From: Sipunculus nudus
Taxonomy: Eukaryota > Annelida > Sipuncula > Golfingiida > Sipunculidae
Assembly (NCBI GenBank): GCA_026874595.1
Contig: CM049307.1
Span: forward strand, 48,581,678 to 48,645,677
Direction of reading: 5' to 3'
Length of the DNA stretch: 64,000 nt
Both the position numbers and the translations under genes were made by a program. A model generated the notes under the pieces. That model was not told where the DNA came from. It did not search any database and saw only the letters and a program-made list of their open reading frames with translations. Below are positions 25,231 through 37,344 of this stretch, one piece after another (the first letter of the stretch is position 1; each line of letters opens with the position of its first letter).

Positions 25231-25886
25231 CACAGGCGCTTGAATCGCTATTTGTGTTGATATTGGCTTAAATCGTGTTCAATTTACCTTAACAACAGTC
25301 CCCTACCGTTTAATGAGCTGTAAACCATGTTATATCGCTTGCCGGTACTTGTTTATATAATAGATACACAAGGCCGGCATCCAAGTCTGCGGACGAGTCT
25401 GTATCCATTAAGCGACGAGCAGACAGATTTAACCCAGATTACTATTTCCATCGTTATCAACCAATCAGGTGTTAGGTTCCAGGGGGGAATCCCTACTGCT
25501 GACCAAGATAAATGGGGATTTCCTCGTTTGGGGTAACAGCTGCTTAATGGATGCAGACTAGTTACAAATAAGAGCTCATTACAAGTGGAACACTGTGTGT
25601 ATTGGAATTGTTAATGCTTTTATAGAAAGAAGAACTGGCCATTTAACGACTGTAAGTTTCTTCCCTCGAAAATCTTTGAAATATTCGAGAATTTGAATTG
25701 ATTTCTTGTATTATCGCCAACCCACCGCAGACTTGGATGCCGGCCTTGTGTATCTATTATATAAACAAGTACCGGCAAGCGATATAACATGGTTTACAGC
25801 TCATTAAACGGTAGGGGACTGTTGTTAAGGTAAATTGAACACGATTTAAGCTAATATCAACACAAATAGCGATTCAAGCGCCTGTG
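25231..25886. mobile_element. Long-TIR MITE with perfect 7-bp target duplication
   Basis: Terminal inverted repeats of about 162 bp (25231-25392 and 25725-25886) are almost identical: CACAGGCGCTTGAATCGC at the left, GCGATTCAAGCGCCTGTG at the right, with CTTGCCGGTACTTG and GGCCGGCATCCAAG inside. Target duplication ATGTTAC occurs at 25224-25230 and 25887-25893. A second, shorter inverted pair around TCCATTAAGC (about 25406) and GCTTAATGGA (about 25544) lies inside. No transposase. The near-identity of the arms indicates a fairly recent insertion or gene conversion between the arms. The superfamily is not assigned: a 7-bp duplication is unusual. A decayed relative is at 38730-39222. Confidence 0.9.
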
Positions 25887-25893
25887 ATGTTAC

Positions 25894-27063
25894 TTAACTC
25901 TGGGTCACTCTTGCAAAGAAAAGGTTTAGAACGCCGCTCTGATGGATGTATATGAGCTTTCTTATCTACAAGCTGTCAGTAAACACAGCAATGTTGACAA
26001 ACGGTAAAAAGGTAACCTAAGGTGGCTGGTTGTCGAAAGGTCACCGGGTTGCAAGATAGTGTGGGGGCATATGTCACCGAGTAATTTTTCCCTGTAAAAA
26101 GTGGACACCCTACATTTTTGTGATCCTTAGACCTTAAACTTTACAAAAAAATATGGTGCCAATTTTTCTATAGTGGTTTTTGTCATTTTTTCAGGTCAAA
26201 TTTGATTTTAGAGCAAAAATTGAGGACCATTATATATAAATATTTCATACAGAGAGATATTTAGCAACAAAACACCTCAAAATGTTTAGTAAGATATATT
26301 ACATCACAATAACTTAGACTAGACACTCAAATACTGCGTTAAAACGTTTATTACAATATTAGAGAGCACCCGTAGAGCGCAAACCTCCGCCATCACATGG
26401 ATCCGCATCAAGATCCATCAGACTAATCATGAAAATTCATCAGCTGTTGTTTGTCCACCAGTATATTGTTCTACAAAATTTCTTTGATGAATTCATTAAA
26501 AAAATTTATATAGGGACAACAAGGTATCCTTGGGTAGTTTGTGAAATGTACATATGGCGGACCACTTGATGATTTCAGGCAACCTATATCGTATACAGTA
26601 TGGCCTTGGTTTTAACCTTTTCCTTGGTTTGAACCAGTGACTTAATATTTGCTTCCTTTATACATAACATATGAAAATGGCCCTGTTATTCTTCCATTTG
26701 ATATGATTTTGTTATTGCGTCATCCTATTGTTTGATTATTACATCACCAACATCACCATCCGCTCGCTGATAGTGAAGGTATAGAAACCCGTCTCTTACG
26801 GTTAGTTCATCCAAAGTATATTTAAAGGTTCCTGAGGAATTCTAGGGAGTATTTTTATGTTTTGGTCATAATCCAAAAAATAATTTGTAAAATTTTAAGG
26901 CGGATGACTAATTTTTTTTACATATTTTGTGAAGAATAAACAACAGAAAAAGGACAGCTTTGACTGGATTTAGTGCCAGATCCTCACTAACCCAACCCAA
27001 AGTTTTAGGAAATTCTACCTAGTCCACCATTCACAGTGAAATGGAGTACATATTAAGAAGCAA

Positions 27064-27096
<33 letters not shown>

Positions 27097-28562
27097 CTCA
27101 GCTCTGTGCGGGCAATAGCATATCAATTGGGAGCAATTATACCTTCTGTGGAGTAGCTATTTTCATCAGTTATTTACAGACATTTACAGTAGAATGAGAC
27201 ATGTAAAGGACAGATGATCAACATTGAATGAAATGCATGTTTTGCTGCAGAATTCATTAAGGAGAGTGTTTTGAAAAACAAAACAAAGGGACCTTAAAAA
27301 TTTAGAATTTTAGAAAAGTCCTGTTGAAGGAAACAAACTTGAAGTTAATATCAAATCATAACAAAAAAAGTGTCATCATTAGTCATAATGTTATCGAACG
27401 TGTTTACAGTTGTTCTTCTATCCCATCTTTAACCCCCCCCCCCCATGGTCTATTTTTTAATCTAATTTGTTTGGTGGGCCAATTTCTTTTATACATTTAT
27501 GGGAATATGAAACCGAGGCATTCAGGTTATACCAGTACAATAACAAAAACGGACAAATCTTAACAGAAACTATGGTAAAACCAATGGTAAAGTTTAAATA
27601 TAACAATGGTAATTATTAAATGCTGGTTATTGTTGAATTTTTGGTCGCTTTTTCGTTATCCTTAAATGACTTGTGATGGCACAGTGGCTACATAGGCTGT
27701 TCCATCCGTCGGAGCAAGATCACTGGTACAACATTCATTTTTTTTATGAAAATGGTAATCTGTAGACAATGAGTAGCACCCAGCTTGTACTATCTATATA
27801 TAATGCGAATTATGAAATAAAGAATAAACAAAAGTCTATTCTTATATTTTATAAAATCTGACCGATTATGTCATTAAATGCAGGGTATGTCGGATGCAAC
27901 GGCGGAATGTACATCTTTGATTGGAGCCCATGTTTTTTTATCATTTTATACCAAATAATTCCAGACAAAACTTAAGCATTTTATACCTGCTTAACTAATG
28001 CTCGTTTTCCCTTAACTCGTGACAAAGAACAAGTTTGATTTTTTACACAAGCTAACAAAATGACACGTGCCTTATACAATACACAAATGCCTTGAATGTA
28101 ATTAAAGGTTTTTGCATTTCTTTTTGGTTATTGTAATTTAAATAAAGGCCATAAAACAATAACAAAATTGTTTTAGTTATAATATAGGGACCGGTATAGA
28201 GGAAGTCAACATTAAGGTTGTTTTAACAGCACATACAAATTCCCTTTTAAGTACATTGAACTTTTCTGAAACGGCACAAGTTCAAGTAATTTTCAAGGAA
28301 CCAAGTCTCAAAGAATCTGAGCTTAGTTTGTGTTTCTTACTGCTGGTTCAATTTACTGCTTAATGATCTCACCTAAATAATAAATTGTTTTAAAAGTAGA
28401 AATAATTAAATCATTATTTGTACTTTCATTTGGCAAATGTTAAAATTAAATATTAAAACCTGTCTTGTAAAACAATATTTTATTTAAAATGATTTTGCAA
28501 GAAAATACAATTGTGTATGAATGCATCACATCTCTCTCTCTTTCTGTCTCTCCCCTTCTCAC
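25894..28562. other. AT-rich DNA; one trinucleotide repeat, no gene seen
   Basis: Contains an (AAT)n run at 27063-27095 and a 12-base C run near 27430. No supported coding exon for the 24-kb plus-strand gene was found. Confidence 0.35.
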
Positions 28563-28587
28563 CCTCTCTCTCTCTCTCTCTCTCTCT

Positions 28588-28648
<61 letters not shown>
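28532..28648. repeat. Compound (CT)n(TA)n(TG)n microsatellite
   Basis: An interrupted CT tract leads into about 25 TA units and then a short TG run. The overlapping open frames are artefacts of the repeat. Confidence 0.97.
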
Positions 28649-28649
<1 letters not shown>

Positions 28650-28807
28650 AATTATACAAATAGACGGATCAAATTTTGTCAGACATTTTTACTACTACGT
28701 AGTTTCGTGCAACGTGCTGCACTCATCATTGTCTGATTGATTATATAGCTCTGATGTCATACCATTGAACACTCTAGCAGTTGCTGCTTGCAGTAAACCA
28801 TTAGATT

Positions 28808-28808
<1 letters not shown>

Positions 28809-28875
<67 letters not shown>
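28809..28875. repeat. (AT)n microsatellite with one AA interruption
   Basis: About 33 AT units, self-complementary, only about 160 bases from the previous TA tract. Confidence 0.97.
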
Positions 28876-28877
<2 letters not shown>

Positions 28878-28937
28878 CTAAGTATAATGGTTAGTGGTAT
28901 AGTGGTATATGTTAGTCTGTAGTGGAAGTGTAGGTTT

Positions 28938-29053
28938 GGAGTAAGAGTGATGCCTTTCAGATAGACTAATATCAATAAACATGTTACTATCTAAAAGGCG
29001 TCACTCTTACTCTCTCTCTCTAAACACACACACACACATATGTGTGTGTGTGT
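28938..29053. repeat. Two adjacent hairpins
   Basis: The first has arms GAGTAAGAGTGATGCC-type (28938-28963) and GGCGTCACTCTTACTC-type (28986-29013): about 26 paired bases with two mismatches around a 22-base loop. The second is a perfect self-complementary run of CA units meeting TG units at ACATATGT (29025-29052). The pair could be the remnant of a foldback element. Confidence 0.75.
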
Positions 29054-29589
29054 CTGTCATTCATTTTTACCTGAATGTATAGGAAAATTAAGTGTCTAAG
29101 AAACTACACGGGTGGGAGTTACCTTATGGGATAGCTTAAATGACTAGAGATTACCATTGCTTTTCGAAAAAAATTAACACTTATCCCCTGAAGAAAAAAA
29201 ACTGTCAAGGTACATAAACATTTGCAACAGTATGTAAATTATCTCATGCCATTTGTTCATTAGTTTGGCAAAACCATTCCTGTACACGGACTTACAATTT
29301 CCAATTCACCTGTTTCATTCATTGTTATGGTTCTGTGTGTGAGTAAACACAGTCCACGTGTGTATGTGTACCATTAAAAGACCATAACTAGAGGTCGTCT
29401 GTTCTTGCGCGTGCACAACTCCCAAACAAGAAGAAATGATATGGAAGATTAAAAAAAAAAAGATACACTATTGGGACGCTTGAGAAAATCTTGATTTGTA
29501 AAGAAGCGCGGTTTGGTCGCCAGGTGCCATGCGCGCTATGTTTACATTTGTACCACTGATCTCGCAAACCTAACATCATAGCCCACCTG

Positions 29590-29850
29590 TTAAGTGAAGA
29601 ATTGTGCAAAAATGAAAGAAGCAAGAAACTTGGCATAACAGTTGCCCATACCATACTCAATATTTTCAGATATAGGGCCAAGCGGAATTCACTCTATCTT
29701 GGTCAAAATCCAAGAGGGCGGCCAAGATGGCCGCCGGATTATAAAATATCAATATATCCGGTTATATCTGTCCTAGAATGCATTGCAAGTGCACTGTTTC
29801 TATGTTTTCGGGGTCAAGAAATTCATTTATAAGGGTTTTAGGTATGTATT
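29590..29850 (+). repeat. Dispersed repeat rich in CAAGATGG words, copy 1
   Basis: Matches 32780-33045 in inverted orientation: GGCCAAGCGGAATTC, CTTGGTC-AAATCCAAGA, GGCCAAGATGGCCGCCG, CATTGCAAGTGCACT and GAAATTCATTTATA are shared. The word CAAGATGGC resembles the YY1 consensus. Both copies keep a frame of about 69 codons open, but most differences between them change amino acids, so coding function is doubtful. Confidence 0.75.
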
Positions 29851-30380
29851 ATGACTCTATGGTTGAATTCTGGTTTTGTTGAGTTTGAAATTATGCTAAA
29901 TTTGCCTTTGTCTAGCACCTCAAACAGCAAACATAATTTGCCTAGTTTTGCTGAGTAGTTGCATACTTTGTGATTCTTCTCAAATGAAACTGTTATTTAT
30001 TGGCTAGATTTGTCTGTCTTGCCTTGCATTTTCATGCTAATTGTAGAACAGATTCGATTGCAATATTTCATATTTCTTCCTTTTAATTTCCCTTTATTTC
30101 CATGCTGATAAATGTAATTGCTTTGAAGAGGTGATTGCGCAAGAAACTTCTGTGTCAAAATCTAAAATAAAATTAAGAACTTGATATGTCCATAAACACT
30201 AATTATTAGGATATTTGAAACCAACATACATGTAATTAGATTCTGCGATCAACGTAACTTTCATGCAAGAAATTTAAGTGCAATTGGATAATATAACATG
30301 CGTTAATAAAACTATGCTTCCATTTGAAATATATATTATTTTAAAGTATTTCAGCCCTATTTCTGTTTCAATGTAATGAT

Positions 30381-30545
30381 GTGGACAGTCGAGTGGTGAG
30401 ACGCTCGTCTATCTCAAAAACCCCATGCAGATTTGATCAACATCGTTTCTTTCAGAGTGGGTTGTAGTGGTCCTTCCAAGGACGGTTGTTTTCTCCGTGT
30501 TCTCCGATTTCCTCCATCCCTATATATACTACCGAACGCAACACT
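30381..30545 (+). mobile_element. tRNA-headed SINE fragment
   Basis: The head GTGGACAGTCGAGTGGTGAG resembles a pol III A box, and the internal block GTGGGTTGTAGTGG, followed by TCCAAGGACGG and TTCTCCGTGTTCTCC, matches the SINE at 41669-41972 (GTGGGTTGTAGTGG, TCCAAGGTCGG, TTCTCTCCGGGCTC). The B box is decayed and the 3' end is lost. Same family as the 41.7-kb copy but older. Confidence 0.65.
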
Positions 30546-30597
30546 TCGAGCCATGGAGAGGGGCTTGTTTTAATTGTTATAACAAATTGTACAATCC

Positions 30598-30601
<4 letters not shown>

Positions 30602-30643
<42 letters not shown>
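30602..30643. repeat. (AT)n microsatellite
   Basis: About 20 AT units following the SINE fragment by some 60 bases. Confidence 0.97.
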
Positions 30644-30645
<2 letters not shown>

Positions 30646-30664
30646 AATAAAATAAACAATCCAT

Positions 30665-32443
30665 ATAAAATAACGTTTAGCTAGCTTATAATGCGTGCGT
30701 GGCAGGATAAAGACATATAAGAAGCTCACACTTGTCAGATTCTATATGCCTACTGTGTACGCATTGAAATTTTGCTAAAAGTGTCTTTTTCATTAACACT
30801 TCCAATGTTAAAATCCTGTGAAATTTGTTTAATACTGCATTATCAAATGAAAGTGTTATTTGCTGAGCTATATTTTATTATATTAAATTTTCTGCTTTCT
30901 TCTGTTTGATTTCCCTAGAGGCGATGGATGAAAGAAATTTAGCTATTATGTCTGGTTTCAAATTTGGAAAATTCTACGATCAACTTCACATTCATGTAAA
31001 CCTTTGTTAATGAAGTTTAGAAATATCAAATTGCAGTGCTGAAATTTACAATACACATACTGGTAACATGTATTTGAACACCATGCGTGTTTCCAAGGAA
31101 AATCGTATCCATAAATCATTTAGACTACATGCATGCATGACAGGATACGCACATATGTTGAAGCTCACACGTGTTTGATGTACAGATTCTTTGCTTCTGT
31201 TGCCATAAGGTGATGGCTTTCACACTGTATGCTGGCATGAAGACAGAAACAGCACACTTTTAGAGGAGCATAACATGTTGCTGTATGCTACCTTTGTGCT
31301 ATAGTGATGAATGCATGATATACTCAACTTACATGTAGATACCTTTGCAGATTGCTAATATTGTGATGTTATGATGATGCTCGTACAAAATAATAAACAT
31401 GTATCAGTAAAATATCACTACGTTTTGCTGGGATGCCATTTTCGTGATATAAAAATTTTTCGAATTTAACGAGTTGGAATACAGTTTGCATGGTGTTGGT
31501 GTCAACAAAATACTTTCATTTGCTAGTAGTTCATACATGTATTATTAGAATATTTACCACATGTATCAAACTTTAGGGGTCAGTGCTGCCAGTGTTCAAG
31601 CCAGCTTATCGTTGAAGTTTCAGGGATGTATGATGAGGGAATGAAAAAGCAAGGCGCAAGATGGAATTTCGAATTCACACCACAAGGTTGAAAAATATAA
31701 TAAACCCATAGGTTCCAGACATACATTTTGTCTTCATCACCTAGATTATATCAAAATTCAGTACAAAGTTTGGTTTGAGTTTTCATTGACTTGATTGGTG
31801 AATGTAACGGTTCTGTGCTTTAAGCTGCTGTGCTAAGAATTTTCTCTGCTTTATGCCCATATGCAGAATGTTTGGGAAACTTTCATTTCATACCACATGC
31901 TTCATCAAGTGAACATATATCAATGAGAATAGACTAATTCTGAATATTATTCCTGAACATTATTACTGCTGAAGAGAATAGTTTATTACATAAAATTTTG
32001 TAATATTGCCATCAACTTTTTTTCACTTATGCCTGAATATTTTCTTTTAGATCTAACAGGACAATAATGTTTTCTTCTGGTAAATCACACACAATTCCAA
32101 TTTACTAACTATCGGTTCTGTTTATCTTAGGTGCAAGGCTCAGTGCGATCTACAATTTTGCATCATGTGCACATGGTGATTATTTTTTTTTTCAAATAAA
32201 TGTAGTAAATATTTTTTTGTTATTATATTTATAAATACATGTAAGTAATATAAAATGTGTGCATTATGTAAGCAAATGAAGTATTTTAAGCAGTAACGGT
32301 AAATGCAAAGGCAATGTCAGCTTATTGGTAAGGATAATATTACCATATCACCAAAGTAGCGGGTAAATTACAAACTGCACAAGTATCTGCAAGTTTGCTG
32401 ATTCCACATGCATAATCACCACATTACAAATATAGCATATCAA
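30665..32443. other. AT-rich DNA without recognised elements
   Basis: A splice-acceptor-like TTTATCTTAG at about 32131 is followed by a short cysteine-rich frame ending after 15 codons. It is phase-compatible with the exon ending at 25138, but too short and too far away to support as an exon. Confidence 0.3.
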
Positions 32444-32644
32444 GGGGTAGGACGTCGCCTAGTGGTTAAAGCTTTGGACATCGGAGTTGTAGGTGCACAC
32501 TTCGAACTCCGTTCAGTAGGGACGGCTAGATCAAGGAGAGGAGAACCACTAAAACCCACTCCCATAGCAACACCGATTATAGAACCTTCGTCGCCAGTGG
32601 AGAGAGCCGAGCGTTTTATACAACTCAATAAATTGAATTGACAC
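32444..32644 (+). mobile_element. tRNA-derived SINE, second family
   Basis: The head GTCGCCTAGTGGTTAAAGC fits a tRNA D-arm/A box very well, and CACTTCGAACTCCG about 40 bases later is a B-box-like word. The tail ends in an AATAAATTGAATTG stretch. The internal body differs from the 41.7-kb SINE, so this is a separate family. No target duplication recognised. Confidence 0.7.
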
Positions 32645-32779
32645 AGTGTTCAAATATTTGAAATGATCATATATTTTAAATTTCAGCACGGGATTCAACA
32701 AAAAGTTTTTCCGTTCCATGTGCATGAAAAAGTCAATTAAGCACAATTATAATACCATATAAAATCAGATTTCATTCAC

Positions 32780-33045
32780 AGAGTCATTATACTGACTTGA
32801 AACCCATATAAATGAATTTCTCGACCCCAAAAACATAGAAATAGTGCACTTGCAATATATTCTAGGACAAATAACACCGCAAATATTGTTATTTCATAAT
32901 TCGGCGGCCATCTTGTCCGCCATCTTGGATTTCGACCAAGATATTCTGAATTCCGCTTGGCCATATATCTTGAAATACTGAGTATGGTCTGGACTACTAT
33001 TATTCCAAGTTTCATTCATCTTTTATCTTTTACACAATTCTTTTA
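32780..33045 (-). repeat. Dispersed repeat rich in CAAGATGG words, copy 2 (inverted)
   Basis: Inverted relative of 29590-29850. On the minus strand it reads GGCCAAGCGGAATTC, then AAATCCAAGATGGCGG, then CAAGATGGCCGCCG. By eye about 80% identical to copy 1 over about 260 bases. Confidence 0.75.
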
Positions 33046-33109
33046 TGTATGCAGCTTAACCGATGGGAATATTACCGAACTCTTGTTATAGAAACAAAAA
33101 ATGAGTACC

Positions 33110-33345
33110 TGGAGAGGTTTTGAACTTCAAAAATTAAATTTCTTGGCCCAAAAAACATAATAACTTTCTAGCGACATAATAACTCGAGTTATTGACATTT
33201 TTTAATCCGGCGGCCAAGATTTTGGCCAAGATAGTTTATTTTCAGCTTGGCCCTATATCTGAAATTCACCATTAAGCTCCAAAGAGCAGTTTTGGAAACT
33301 TTCATGCTTCTTTCATTTTTTTGCACAATTCCTCCAAATATGGGA
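33110..33345 (-). repeat. Dispersed repeat, diverged copy 3
   Basis: Same orientation as copy 2 and just beyond it. On the minus strand it shares GCACAATT-type start words, ATATAGGGCCAAGC, CTTGGCCAAAATC, TTGGCCGCCGGATT and a GGGCCAAGAAATT end. It has diverged much more than copies 1 and 2, so the family has at least two subfamilies here. Confidence 0.6.
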
Positions 33346-34029
33346 CCTTAACCTCTGGACTATCACTTGTGTACAGGAGTACTCAAATGGTTTACAATGA
33401 AATATTAGCAGATACCATAATATTTTAAGGAGAAAAAAACAAGCTATGTGTATTAAGCATTGAACACTATATGTGTTTATCAAATATACTTGGTATGTGA
33501 ATAGGTACATTTAATATAACCAAAAAAAATTATTTTAGACAATCCCAAACTAGTCAAAGAACTAAGTTTGTGTGTTTAGTATGTAAATACATTCCAAAAA
33601 GAACCTTTCCTATCCTCATGTCCCAGCTTACTTTGTTTATTTTTCGGTCAAAGTTTATTTATTTAACATTTTAAATTCTATTTTAATACAAGCTGAAAGA
33701 CATGTCAAAACTGAATAAAAAAAATTGGCACCATGTTTTTAAGGCTTCATAGAAAGGTGAAGAACAAAAATGCATGGGGTGTCACATTTTTACAAACAAA
33801 ATTTACTCAAGACGAATTTGCTACATATGCCCCCACAGTAAAACGTCCTTTTCAAAACTCAGCTTCATCTTTGCTTGCCGCCAGATGTATACTTGTTGAC
33901 TGTGTTTTCCATTATTTTAGCCCCCCATCTTTTATAAACACACGGATATGAACAAAACGAACAACCTGTCTGCGCTGGGATCGGGGCTTTCTGCCCTCTT
34001 TTTTAAAAAGGTTTCAAGGGATTATCTAA
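33346..34029. other. AT-rich DNA, nothing recognised
   Basis: No supported gene or repeat. Confidence 0.35.
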
Positions 34030-34757
34030 AGGGCCCAGTCACATATAAAGTATGTTTAATTAACATGAAACATAGCGTGTTCTCTTTTTAAAAAATTGGG
34101 ACCTGTAAAAAATATTGAGACCGTTTGCTTACTCCTGTACATGAGTGTTTAAAACATTGGACCGGGCGCGTTCACAGGCGTCAATAAAAAAGCAGCGGGT
34201 GGGGCTATGTGTACGGCCCGGGCACAACACCGTCTGCAACACCTATATCAATAAGGAGATGCCCTGACTGACTTGGCCAATAAGAACGTAATACATGTTC
34301 TCGCTGGCTAAACATCGCGTCTTTAGGTTTCCCATGGACCGGATGCACGGGCTCACTCTGTTCGTGTCATTTCACCTGAGATTCCTAGGCCTATTGTACA
34401 GATCTGGACCGTAATGTCCATTCAGCAGAGATATATCAGAGGACACGAAGGTCCATGTGTATGTATGGACTAGTTTGAAATAGTCCTTGTATGGGATCTA
34501 TCTCGCATGCGCACAATCGGACCTCCGGTCACGCGGCCTTGTTATGGTAAACAGAGACACGTGGACTGTGTTCACTCTCAACGCAGGGTCAAAACAAGGT
34601 GTTAAACAGCCATGTTGAAGGTGCTAAGACTGTGTGCTGGGATGGTTTTGCTAGGAAACTATTATAAAAAGCAAAACTGGATTAATAATGTGAAAGAATG
34701 ATAATAATGTTCCCAATAAATCCCTTTAATAAACGCAAGATATCGAAATAGGCCCCT
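34030..34757 (+). mobile_element. TTAA-type MITE, copy 2 (both ends visible)
   Basis: Left end AGGGCCCAGTC after CTAA (34026-34029), right end AATAGGCCCCT before TTAA (34758-34761). The reverse complement of the right end (AGGGGCCTATT) matches the left end of copy 1 at 7771. Body blocks are shared with 7771-8310 in the same order. Between about 34330 and 34505 this copy holds some 170 bases with no equivalent in copy 1, which is either an insertion here or a deletion there. Non-coding. Confidence 0.8.
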
Positions 34758-35354
34758 TTAAGCTTTCCATATCTGTGCCAATTTATGAAGAATAAAGAGG
34801 AAAAGGCGCCTAGTACGTTTTTCTTAGTTTGCAGCATTTAGCTTTATTTCTAGTTGAATCTGCCGATAGAAGAAACACGTATTAGAATTTATATGTCACA
34901 CTAGGTGACATAAGTTTGATAATAGGAACGCAAAAGAAAAGAAATTAAATGTGGAGAAGGAAACTGTACGTTACGCTCCCCCCGCTGACATCCTTTCGAG
35001 TAACAAGGGGCGTCAATATAAGGGGGATATTCCCATCCCCCCTAACACACACACTTTTGTAGCAAGCGGGGGGTGGTCAATGTAAACATTCCCCACCCAA
35101 TAATATTTATTATATAATTCAAATAAATATATAAATATATGGGATTATAGAATTTGGTTCCATTTATCAGTTTAATATGAAGTATTATATCTAAACCTGG
35201 TTAGGAATTAACTTATGCTGGAAACATAATACCTTATTTCCTAAACCTTATAGGTATTTGTAATATATTTGAAATGTGATTAAGTATATATAATTGAAAT
35301 GTGTCATACAGGCGCTAATATATTTGACATTTGTCATGCATACATAAATTTGTC

Positions 35355-35394
<40 letters not shown>

Positions 35395-37288
35395 CTGCGA
35401 GTCATACCCTACTCCCCACCCTGGAAGATAAATTGACGTCACTGCGTGTAACCGCTGCTTTGTATGGCAAGGTTTTCGGCTGAAACACCAGGGTGCGCAC
35501 AGAATTGTAATCAGAGAGCTGAAAGCATAGTACTGCATTTTGCATCCAACTAAAATTTTTAACATGTGACATTCGTGACCATAGATCCCAGAAAGGGGTT
35601 ATCAGACAAACGGGAGCGAATGTCGCATGTTTAAGATTTGGGCTGGTATTTAACCGTTGCGAGAGAAACTGCACATGGGAACCTACTTAACTTTGCTAGA
35701 AATGCCATTCTGTTGCGCCTCTTGAAGGAGAGGTGTCAAGAAATTCGTATATTATAAAATTAATTCGTTTAAACACCATATTAATTTACTGCTCCGGCTT
35801 GTTTCTCATATTGAACAGAAATATAAAATTCCAAAATCATCACCAGTAACAAATTTATAGGAACATTCGTGGGACAGAATATAGCAAACAGGTGATTTCA
35901 GTCAACCAGCCACAAGTCCATACAATCTCATCTTCTTATTATTGATTACACTATTACAGGTATTTCCGTTGGGACATGTCCTAGCTCATTTGTCCAAGAC
36001 GGGGTTTTCTTTGGCCGGGTTGGTACACGGCCACGTTTTCAATGTCCCGAGCTGGATATACTGGCTAAGTTTCTGATAGATTGCTCTGGGATAGGCACTT
36101 TTCGAAATAATGTAAATTGCTCTGATATTTTTCGGAAATTATGGAAAATATTACTGTTTGGTTTGCCCGGGATTTTAACCGGAGCATTAATCTTTAACCC
36201 TCATCCTAAAAAAGGTAACTTTTTCCTGGAAAATATGTCATTACATTGTATTACATGTTGTCATTGTCACGCGATACTAACACTTGCGCACGCTACATAT
36301 AATATTTTGTGCGTGTGTCCTATACGAGCCACCGCAAAACATATATGTACAATTCTAGTCATTAGAGATTAGTACTGATACTTATCTTTTACACAACCTT
36401 TTAGAGATATATTATAAACAGGTCATAATATAGACAGAAAGCCAGATTTTGAATGAAACTATAACTTTAATAGAATTTCCACTTATAGATTTAGTAATAC
36501 TGTTGGTTTTATCTCGATCATAGATGGTTCCTGATTTTTTAATTATTAATATGTTTTATTATAAAAAAAATAATAAACTGTTAAGCCATTAATACAGATA
36601 CTAACCACAAACGTGTCTTTTTAATTTAATAATTTTAATAATTTTGGCTCGGTGATATTCAGTCCTGGCCAAACCTTCGGACAGTCACAATCGTTCGTCT
36701 TGCAGTACAAGGGCCCATCGGTGGTTATGCATCACCTTATAGCCGCGGCGTTAAATAGGGGCAAGTTTTATATTCCACCGGCCCGTAGCCGGAGCCAGTC
36801 AAGTCAGATGATGTGGTTCAGCGGACTGTGGGGGATTAACAATGAATAACTGTAATTCCACACGCAGGCCAGACCCTTGCACTCATTTTGCGAAGTGAAA
36901 ACCCTGCTCAAAAGTCCTGTCGACACAAGGCTTGAAAGAGAACATGAATTATATATTAACATCATCTGAATTGTAGTCTGGCATTTTCATTTGATTCAAG
37001 CGGCTTGGAAGGCCCGTGACCGTGCACTGGGTTCTGACTAATGCATCGCTGCTATTAAAAGCCATGTACGGCGGTAATTAGCTAACAGTCGCCTCTGGTA
37101 TGACGGGGTATGTACAGGCACGCGTTTATGGTGGTGTTGTTGGTCTGAACGCAGGTATAATTCCAGTGATATCATCTAAGGCATGAGAATCAAAATGCTG
37201 TGTTAATCATAAAAGAACATTGGAGATTATGACATCAATAAGAGTATTATCAATACAATAATTTAGTGATATTAGTAATATAAGTAGC

Positions 37289-37290
<2 letters not shown>
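34758..37290. other. Mixed DNA with one unexplained 158-codon frame
   Basis: Holds C/G-rich patches at 34975-35100, an (AT)n(GT)n run at 35355-35394, and a plus-strand frame open from 35896 to 36371 (see findings). No recognised gene. Confidence 0.35.
35355..35394. repeat. (AT)n(GT)n microsatellite
   Basis: About six AT units followed by about 13 GT units. Confidence 0.97.

Positions 37291-37340
<50 letters not shown>
37291..37340. repeat. (AAT)n microsatellite at the left edge of the palindrome-cored element
   Basis: Trinucleotide run ending directly before the left end CTAGAATACGGG of the element at 37345. The related copy at 40020 has the same kind of run on its left. Confidence 0.95.
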
Positions 37341-37341
<1 letters not shown>

Positions 37342-37344
37342 TAA

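Noticed and set aside
32131-32186. Third exon of the 24-kb plus-strand gene (CKAQC... short cysteine-rich end)
   Set aside because: The phase fits, but it is 15 codons long, 7 kb away, and no conservation can be shown.
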